Origin: Nitrospirota bacterium
GTDB lineage: Bacteria; Nitrospirota; Thermodesulfovibrionia; Thermodesulfovibrionales; JdFR-88
Direction: 5' to 3'
DNA length: 16,879 bases
Assembly (NCBI GenBank): GCA_021819985.1
Contig: JAKAEG010000024.1
Span: 1-16,879 of the forward strand
Every line of letters starts with the position of its first letter. Within the stretch, counting starts at the first letter, position 1. Shown here piece after piece: positions 12,848 through 16,879 of this stretch. The position numbers and the translations under genes were made by a program. The notes under the pieces were generated by a model, which did no database searches, was not told the DNA's origin, and worked only from the letters and a program-made list of their open reading frames with translations.

Positions 12848-14221
12848 CTAAAGAGTTTTTTCTTCTGAAGGGCCGTTCTTTCTTTCCCTTGCCGAGTCAA
12901 GAAAGATCTCCAGCATCGACGCCCTGGTCTCGTTCTCCAGGCCAAGGAGTTTGATCAGCAGTTTTAATTCCTCAAACTTCTGAAGGGTCTGAAGATCATT
13001 GGGATAAAGCTCCAGCCGCTTTTTAAGGACCATTAACCCGCGGGCATATTGGCCGCTGTGTATCAGATCATCAGCCCTCTTTAAGTCCCGATGCTCAGCG
13101 CTCGCCCTCTCTATATAATCATTTACCTGCCGGCTGGCGCTATCATGATCGGCGACCAATCGGTCCTTTTCGGGCCCACAAAAATGGGGGCTTTCCAGAA
13201 TATGGGCTTCTCCGGCCAGCTTTTCCAATCCGTGGTCTTCTTCGGATAATTCCTCACGAATAACTATGTCATCAGAGACCTCATGGGTTTCGCCTGTTAC
13301 ATCCGGCTCCCCGGTCTCAATTTCAGATATCTCATTTTCAAGGAGCTCTTCAAAAGGCCCGCCGTGTTCAGTCTCCCGATCTATTTCAAGTTCAGCATCC
13401 TGACCTTTGATGGCCTCTTCATGGATATCTGTAAGGTCCGCGCTGTTATGGGAGTCCTCTGTTTCTTTGTCCGTATTGAACCAATTGGATATGTCCTCAA
13501 GACGGAGCGCATCCGGGCCTTCTTCGCCTTCCGTTTCGTCAGGGGTCTCAGAAAATACCGGATAAACGGGTCCTGTTAAACCGCTCTCCTCTTTCAAATC
13601 CTGCCCTGTTTCCGTTTCGGACAGATCAAAATCTTCGGGCAGCGGGATCGAAAAAACAGTCTCCGGGCCGGCTTCCGTTTCTTCTTGTAAATCCTGAGTT
13701 TTTAAAAAATCCTGAGAATGGATAATTTCTGTTTCATCTGTGCCCATATCCTGAAGTGGCGAAATCAGATCTCCCTCATTTTCAGCAATCGTATGTCCGG
13801 GACCGGATATTTCTTCCGACGGGAGTCCGCCTTTAAGCCTTTTAAGCGTCTCTTCGGCTTCAATGTCGAGCGGATTGAGCCTGACGACCATTTCGAACGC
13901 CGTCCTGGCCTTTTCCCGCTCATCCATCATCATGTATATTTCGGCAAGCTTTTTTTGAGCAAAAAGGTTATCGGGGATCGCCTTTGCAACAAGGCTGAAC
14001 TCAGAAAGGGCTTTTTCGGGCTTGTTCTCTTCGAGATATATCTTGCCAAGCGCGACACGCGCGCTCATATAATCGGGCTGTCTCTCCAGGCCATCGGTAA
14101 GCACCTGGACTGCCTCCCCGATCATCCCTTCTTTTCTGTACAGGTCGGCAAGGGAGATGAATAACCTCGAATTAGGGTCTTTCCGGATCTTCTCCTTCAG
14201 CCTCTCCAGTTCGCCGGACAT
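12848..14221 (-). CDS. Large TPR protein with a long acidic middle region
   Basis: The product has 457 residues and no visible signal peptide. Three tetratricopeptide repeats fill the N-terminus (about 17-118): SRLFISLADLYRKEGMIGEA, then MSARVALGKIYLEENKPEKA and LFAQKKLAEIYMMMDEREKA. Residues of about 135-365 are strongly acidic and low in complexity, rich in Glu, Asp, Thr and Ser, and probably disordered. The C-terminal 85 residues are helical, with a TPR-like pair (DLIHSGQYARGLMVLKKRLE, then YPNDLQTLQKFEELKLL). I do not recognise a specific family. It follows coaBC by 36 bp with no good ribosome-binding site, and is last in the yicC-coaBC run. No terminator hairpin follows, so transcripts could read into the HMA operon. 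Confidence 0.8.
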   Translation of the reverse strand: MSGELERLKEKIRKDPNSRLFISLADLYRKEGMIGEAVQVLTDGLERQPDYMSARVALGKIYLEENKPEKALSEFSLVAKAIPDNLFAQKKLAEIYMMMDEREKARTAFEMVVRLNPLDIEAEETLKRLKGGLPSEEISGPGHTIAENEGDLISPLQDMGTDETEIIHSQDFLKTQDLQEETEAGPETVFSIPLPEDFDLSETETGQDLKEESGLTGPVYPVFSETPDETEGEEGPDALRLEDISNWFNTDKETEDSHNSADLTDIHEEAIKGQDAELEIDRETEHGGPFEELLENEISEIETGEPDVTGETHEVSDDIVIREELSEEDHGLEKLAGEAHILESPHFCGPEKDRLVADHDSASRQVNDYIERASAEHRDLKRADDLIHSGQYARGLMVLKKRLELYPNDLQTLQKFEELKLLIKLLGLENETRASMLEIFLDSARERKNGPSEEKTL

Positions 14222-14257
14222 GCTAGATTTTTAAATAACCATGCCTAAAAAAGCAAG

Positions 14258-15457
14258 TCACGACCAGTTCCCCAGGGCCAGTATCCTGTCGAGAATTAGA
14301 TGCGCCAGGTCTTCCTTTTCCATTATCGGGACATCCTCCCGGCCGGCGTCGCGGCCTATGATGGAAACCTGGTTGGTCCCGCAATCAAATCCGGCCCCCT
14401 CTTTTGTGACATCGTTGAATATGATCAGGTCCAGGTCCTTTTTCCTGAGCTTCTGGAGCGCATTTTCAAAAAGTGGTCCCGTTTCCGCCGCAAACCCCAC
14501 CGTAAAGGGCCTTCGCTTCAGCTTTAAAACCTCAAGCAAAATATCATATGTTGCTTTAAGTTTTAAATCATATCGCTTTGATTTTGCAATCTTTTCAGGT
14601 GAGAATTCATCGGGAGTATAATCCGCCGGAGCGGCAGCCATAATGAGTAAGAGGGAAGATGCCGCTTCGTGCATTACGGCTTTCTTCATCTGCCCCGCGG
14701 TCTCGACTTTTATGATCTTTTCGATGCCGGGCGGGGGTGTAAGGGACGTAGGGCCGGACACCAGGATGACTTTCGCCCCCCTCGCCGCGGCGGCCCTGGC
14801 AAGCGCAAAACCCATTTTGCCGCTTGAACGGTTAGAGATAAACCTCACCGGGTCAAGGGGCTCTCTGGTGGGGCCCGCGGTCACAAGCACGGTTTGCCCA
14901 AGGAAGTCCTTTGGAGTAACCAGATTTCTTGCCGCATCGATTATCTTTTCAATGCCGGCCATCCGCCCTATGCCTTCCGTTCCGCAGGCAAGAACCCCCG
15001 ATTCAGGGGTTATCTCCGTAATGCCGATTGACTTCAGATAATCGAGATTTTTCCTGAACGCCTGGTGGCTGTACATACCGGAATTCATCGCGGGCACTAT
15101 AAGAGTACTGCCGTGCCAGGCCAGGAAACAGGCGGACAGCAGGTCGTCTGCGGTCCCGTTTGCCAGCTTGCCTATGGTGTTTGCGGTGGCCGGGGCTATT
15201 ATGAACAGCTCCGCCCAGGAGGCGAGATTGACATGCGCAAGAGGTTCTTCCCAAAGCCCCGTGAAGGGTTTTGTCCCGCTTGCCAGCTCAAGAGAAAGGG
15301 GCGTTATAAAATTCAAGGAAGCAGAAGTCATTATTACCCTGACATCTGCTTCCTCATCTTTCAGCCTACGGACAAGCTCCACCGCTTTGTAAGCGGCAAC
15401 GCTACCCGTAACGCCAACCAGAATTCTTTTATTCTTTAGAGGGCTCCTCTTCGGCAT
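14258..15457 (-). CDS. coaBC: Bifunctional phosphopantothenoylcysteine decarboxylase / phosphopantothenate-cysteine ligase
   Basis: CoaBC makes two consecutive steps of coenzyme A synthesis: CTP-dependent ligation of cysteine to 4'-phosphopantothenate (CoaB), then FMN-dependent decarboxylation to 4'-phosphopantetheine (CoaC). Of 399 residues, CoaC comes first: KRILVGVTGSVAAYKAVELV, His75 in HVNLA, PATANTIGKLANGTADDLLS, PAMNSGMY and Cys158 in GVLACGTEGIGRM. Both residues match the E. coli positions. CoaB follows: TAGPTREPLDPVRFISNRSS, GKMGFALARAAAARG, then APADYTP and FAAETG. APADY replaces the common AVADY. It overlaps the 3' end of rpoZ by 29 bp. Confidence 0.97.
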   Translation of the reverse strand: MPKRSPLKNKRILVGVTGSVAAYKAVELVRRLKDEEADVRVIMTSASLNFITPLSLELASGTKPFTGLWEEPLAHVNLASWAELFIIAPATANTIGKLANGTADDLLSACFLAWHGSTLIVPAMNSGMYSHQAFRKNLDYLKSIGITEITPESGVLACGTEGIGRMAGIEKIIDAARNLVTPKDFLGQTVLVTAGPTREPLDPVRFISNRSSGKMGFALARAAAARGAKVILVSGPTSLTPPPGIEKIIKVETAGQMKKAVMHEAASSLLLIMAAAPADYTPDEFSPEKIAKSKRYDLKLKATYDILLEVLKLKRRPFTVGFAAETGPLFENALQKLRKKDLDLIIFNDVTKEGAGFDCGTNQVSIIGRDAGREDVPIMEKEDLAHLILDRILALGNWS

Positions 15458-15839
15458 TCTTTTCGGTTTCGGTAAAGAGTTCTTCGATGCCCTCCTTGCC
15501 CTTCTCCTCTTTTTCGTGCAGGTATACTCTCAGGTCGCGCTCCAGTTCGGTTAGCTCCTCTGTCCTGGCTTCGCGCTTTTTCGTCTCAAGGAGCCTGCGG
15601 ATATCGAACTTTTTGGCCTCTTCCAAAGCGGTACGGGCCTCGTCCCCTACCAGGAACTCAAGCTGGTTCTCCACCGCCTCCAGTATTCCCTGGGAAGCCA
15701 TTTTTTTATACTTGCTTGGCAGCTTGGGTTTTGCCCCATAGGAGAGTTCCTTGGCCCTTTGCGACGCAATGGTAACCAGCCTGAACCTGCTGTCTATTTT
15801 TTTCTTGTCCGTCTTGACTGGAAGAGAGATTATATCCAT
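15429..15839 (-). CDS. rpoZ: RNA polymerase omega subunit with a long C-terminal extension
   Basis: Omega stabilises the beta' subunit of RNA polymerase and contributes a ppGpp site in many bacteria. The first 80 residues carry the omega signature: DSRFRLVTIASQRAKELSYG, then KMASQGILEAVENQLEFLVG. Total length is 136 residues, whereas omegas usually have 70-90. The extra C-terminal part is highly charged and helix-forming (LLETKKREARTEELTELERD, then RVYLHEKEEKGKEGIEELF). I set the start at ATG 15839, which overlaps the gmk stop in TGATG, with AAAGGAGG about 10-11 bases upstream. An adjacent TTG and a longer upstream frame are less likely. It sits between gmk and coaBC as in many genomes. Confidence 0.92.
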   Translation of the reverse strand: MDIISLPVKTDKKKIDSRFRLVTIASQRAKELSYGAKPKLPSKYKKMASQGILEAVENQLEFLVGDEARTALEEAKKFDIRRLLETKKREARTEELTELERDLRVYLHEKEEKGKEGIEELFTETEKNAEEEPSKE

Positions 15840-16495
15840 CAATCTGGCACCTCCTTTTTTGCAGAAATTATATTGAAATTCTTCCGGACCCACTCCCGGT
15901 CAACCCTTTTAAGGGAAGACCTGCCGGCCAGTATAACCGCTTTCAGGCGCTCCAAGGCCTCTGAAAGCACGTCGTTCACTATAACATAATCGTACATTTC
16001 ATATTCTTTTATTTCCCCCAGAGCGTTTTGAAGCCTTAGCGCCACTTGTTCCTCACCCTCGGTGTTGCGGGACTTGAGCCTCTGCCTGAGCACGTCCAGG
16101 GAAGGAGGCAAAATGAAAATGTAAACGGCCCCCGGAAAAGCCGACTTCGTTTTAAGCTGCCTTGCGCCCTGCGTATCTATGTCCAGGATAACATCCTCGC
16201 CGCCCGCAAGAATGGCTTCAAGGTCCTTGCGGGAGGTACCGTAATAATTGCCATGCACCGCGGCGCTTTCAATAAATTCGCCTCTTTCGGACATGCGCGT
16301 GAACTCTTCGTGAGAAACGTAATTGTAATCAACGCCCGCCACCTCGCCGGCTCTTGGCTTCCTGGTGGTATAGGAGACCGATTCCCTGAGGCCAGGCACC
16401 ATCTCCATGATCTCCCTGCCCAACGTGGTTTTGCCGGCGCCCGAAGGCGCTGATATTATGAAGAGGCCGCCGCCCGTCTGTGGTGTGCCGCTCAT
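15839..16495 (-). CDS. gmk: Guanylate kinase
   Basis: Gmk phosphorylates GMP to GDP with ATP, feeding GTP and (p)ppGpp pools. Of 218 residues, the P-loop is SAPSGAGKTT (15-24). The GMP-binding region follows: SYTTRKPRAGEVAGVDYNYV, FIESAAVHGNYYGTSRKDLE and VILDIDTQGARQLK. The lid RQRLKSRNTEGEEQVALRLQ and the end YDYVIVNDVL are standard. The start ATG overlaps the upstream stop by four bases (ATGA), and its own stop overlaps the rpoZ start, so the three genes are tightly coupled. Confidence 0.98.
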   Translation of the reverse strand: MSGTPQTGGGLFIISAPSGAGKTTLGREIMEMVPGLRESVSYTTRKPRAGEVAGVDYNYVSHEEFTRMSERGEFIESAAVHGNYYGTSRKDLEAILAGGEDVILDIDTQGARQLKTKSAFPGAVYIFILPPSLDVLRQRLKSRNTEGEEQVALRLQNALGEIKEYEMYDYVIVNDVLSEALERLKAVILAGRSSLKRVDREWVRKNFNIISAKKEVPD

Positions 16496-16770
16496 TCTGC
16501 CGGAACGGATTTACCCAGGAACCGCTGGGTGATGGTTTCAGCCTGAAGGGCCGAAAGGATCACGTGATCGCTGTCGGTTACAAGAATTGAGCGCGTGCGC
16601 CTGCCCTCGGTTGCGTCAACCAGCTTGCCCCTTTCACGCGCCTCTTCCCTCAGACGCTTTATGGGCGCGGAGCCGGGTGTCAGTATGGCAACCACCTTCG
16701 CCCCAGCAACCATGTTGCCGAAGCCTATGTTCACGAGTATTGGGGCCAGATCGTCTTTTTTGACAGTCAT
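16492..16770 (-). CDS. RemA-like (DUF370) protein
   Basis: In Bacillus, RemA binds DNA and activates biofilm matrix genes. Homologs outside Firmicutes are usually annotated DUF370, with unproven function. The 92-residue product has the family core: LVNIGFGNMVAGAKVVAIL, SAPIKRLREEARERGKLVDA, then TEGRRTRSILVTDSDHVILS. I used ATG 16770; a GTG at 16776 two codons upstream is possible and would overlap the yicC stop. No strong ribosome site is visible. The position between yicC and gmk is the conserved one for this family. Confidence 0.9.
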   Translation of the reverse strand: MTVKKDDLAPILVNIGFGNMVAGAKVVAILTPGSAPIKRLREEARERGKLVDATEGRRTRSILVTDSDHVILSALQAETITQRFLGKSVPAE

Positions 16771-16772
16771 TT

Positions 16773-16879
16773 TCACTGAAGGTTCTGGGCCTGCTGCCTG
16801 ATCCTCTCTACCTCCGTCTTGAACTGGATGCCCGTGCCGGTAATTTCCATCTCACCGGTCTTGGAGCCTACGGTATTGG
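16773..16879 (-). CDS. YicC family protein, C-terminal end only (runs off the right edge)
   Basis: The last 35 codons read NTVGSKTGEMEITGTGIQFK followed by a short helix ending in NLQ and a stop. This resembles the usual YicC/YloC C-terminus (NTIGSK, then a helix ending near QNIE). E. coli YicC is reported to act as an endoribonuclease. The neighbours, DUF370 and gmk, are the classical ones. The short piece and its position support the call; the rest of the gene lies outside the window. Confidence 0.82.
   Translation of the reverse strand, partial: NTVGSKTGEMEITGTGIQFKTEVERIRQQAQNLQ

Noticed and set aside
15840..15893. Longer rpoZ start adding 18 residues
   Set aside because: It would overlap gmk heavily, whereas the TGATG junction with AAAGGAGG upstream marks ATG 15839 as the start.
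1..16879. A defence island, CRISPR array, phage or secondary-metabolite system
   Set aside because: All sizeable genes are housekeeping or small unknowns; no direct-repeat array, transposase, integrase, nuclease or synthase was seen.

Overview
The window looks like ordinary chromosome from a Gram-negative-type anaerobe or facultative anaerobe, probably of the Nitrospirota (Thermodesulfovibrio-like) or a deltaproteobacterial group. The assignment rests on several features taken together: a futalosine-pathway menaquinone gene, the yicC-remA/DUF370-gmk-rpoZ-coaBC cluster, the aroQ-pepP-efp-accB-accC cluster, long-form HflX, and short dispersed repeats common in such genomes. It is an inference with moderate confidence. 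I see no tRNA or rRNA gene, no CRISPR array, no prophage and no transposase.

Layout, left to right. Positions 1-634 (minus) hold the 5' part of hflX, whose reading frame can only be joined to an ATG through a +1 shift. Positions 751-1569 (plus) hold a small TPR protein and an unrecognised 95-residue protein with a possible bactofilin-like stretch. Positions 1570-1888 are non-coding and contain a 141-bp MITE-like element ending 19 bp before truA (1889-2674, plus). A minus-strand operon then runs from 6196 down to 2795: rpsB, tsf, pyrH, frr, a 46-residue small protein and a DksA/TraR-type protein. It has a promoter and hairpin leader at its head and an intrinsic terminator at its end. It couples the translation machinery (S2, EF-Ts, ribosome recycling) to UMP kinase.

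mqnB (6455-7186, plus) stands alone and may be leaderless. Positions 7187-7610 are AT-rich and hold two opposed palindromic repeats. thiE (7611-8240, minus) is followed upstream by a second copy of the dispersed repeat seen near truA. Next is a minus-strand operon from 12655 down to 8422: a heavy-metal-associated protein, aroQ, an aminopeptidase P-type protein, efp, accB and accC. It mixes shikimate, protein-processing, translation-elongation and fatty-acid-synthesis functions in an order also known from Bacillus (aroQ-papA-efp-accBC). A good sigma-70-type promoter precedes it.

The right end (16879 down to 12848, minus) is the yicC-remA-gmk-rpoZ-coaBC cluster followed by a large acidic TPR protein. 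Its genes overlap at ATGA or TGATG junctions, so they are probably translationally coupled.

Most of the window is housekeeping. The most unusual signal is the start of hflX: ATG AAA GAG GTC CTT TAA G closely imitates the RF2 (prfB) programmed-frameshift site and restores the conserved HflX frame. An AUA start or a sequence error are serious alternatives. Other points worth a look are the small protein between frr and the DksA-like gene, a DksA-type zinc finger whose fourth cysteine is Asp, an EF-P with Arg at its loop tip, and the modular repeats.
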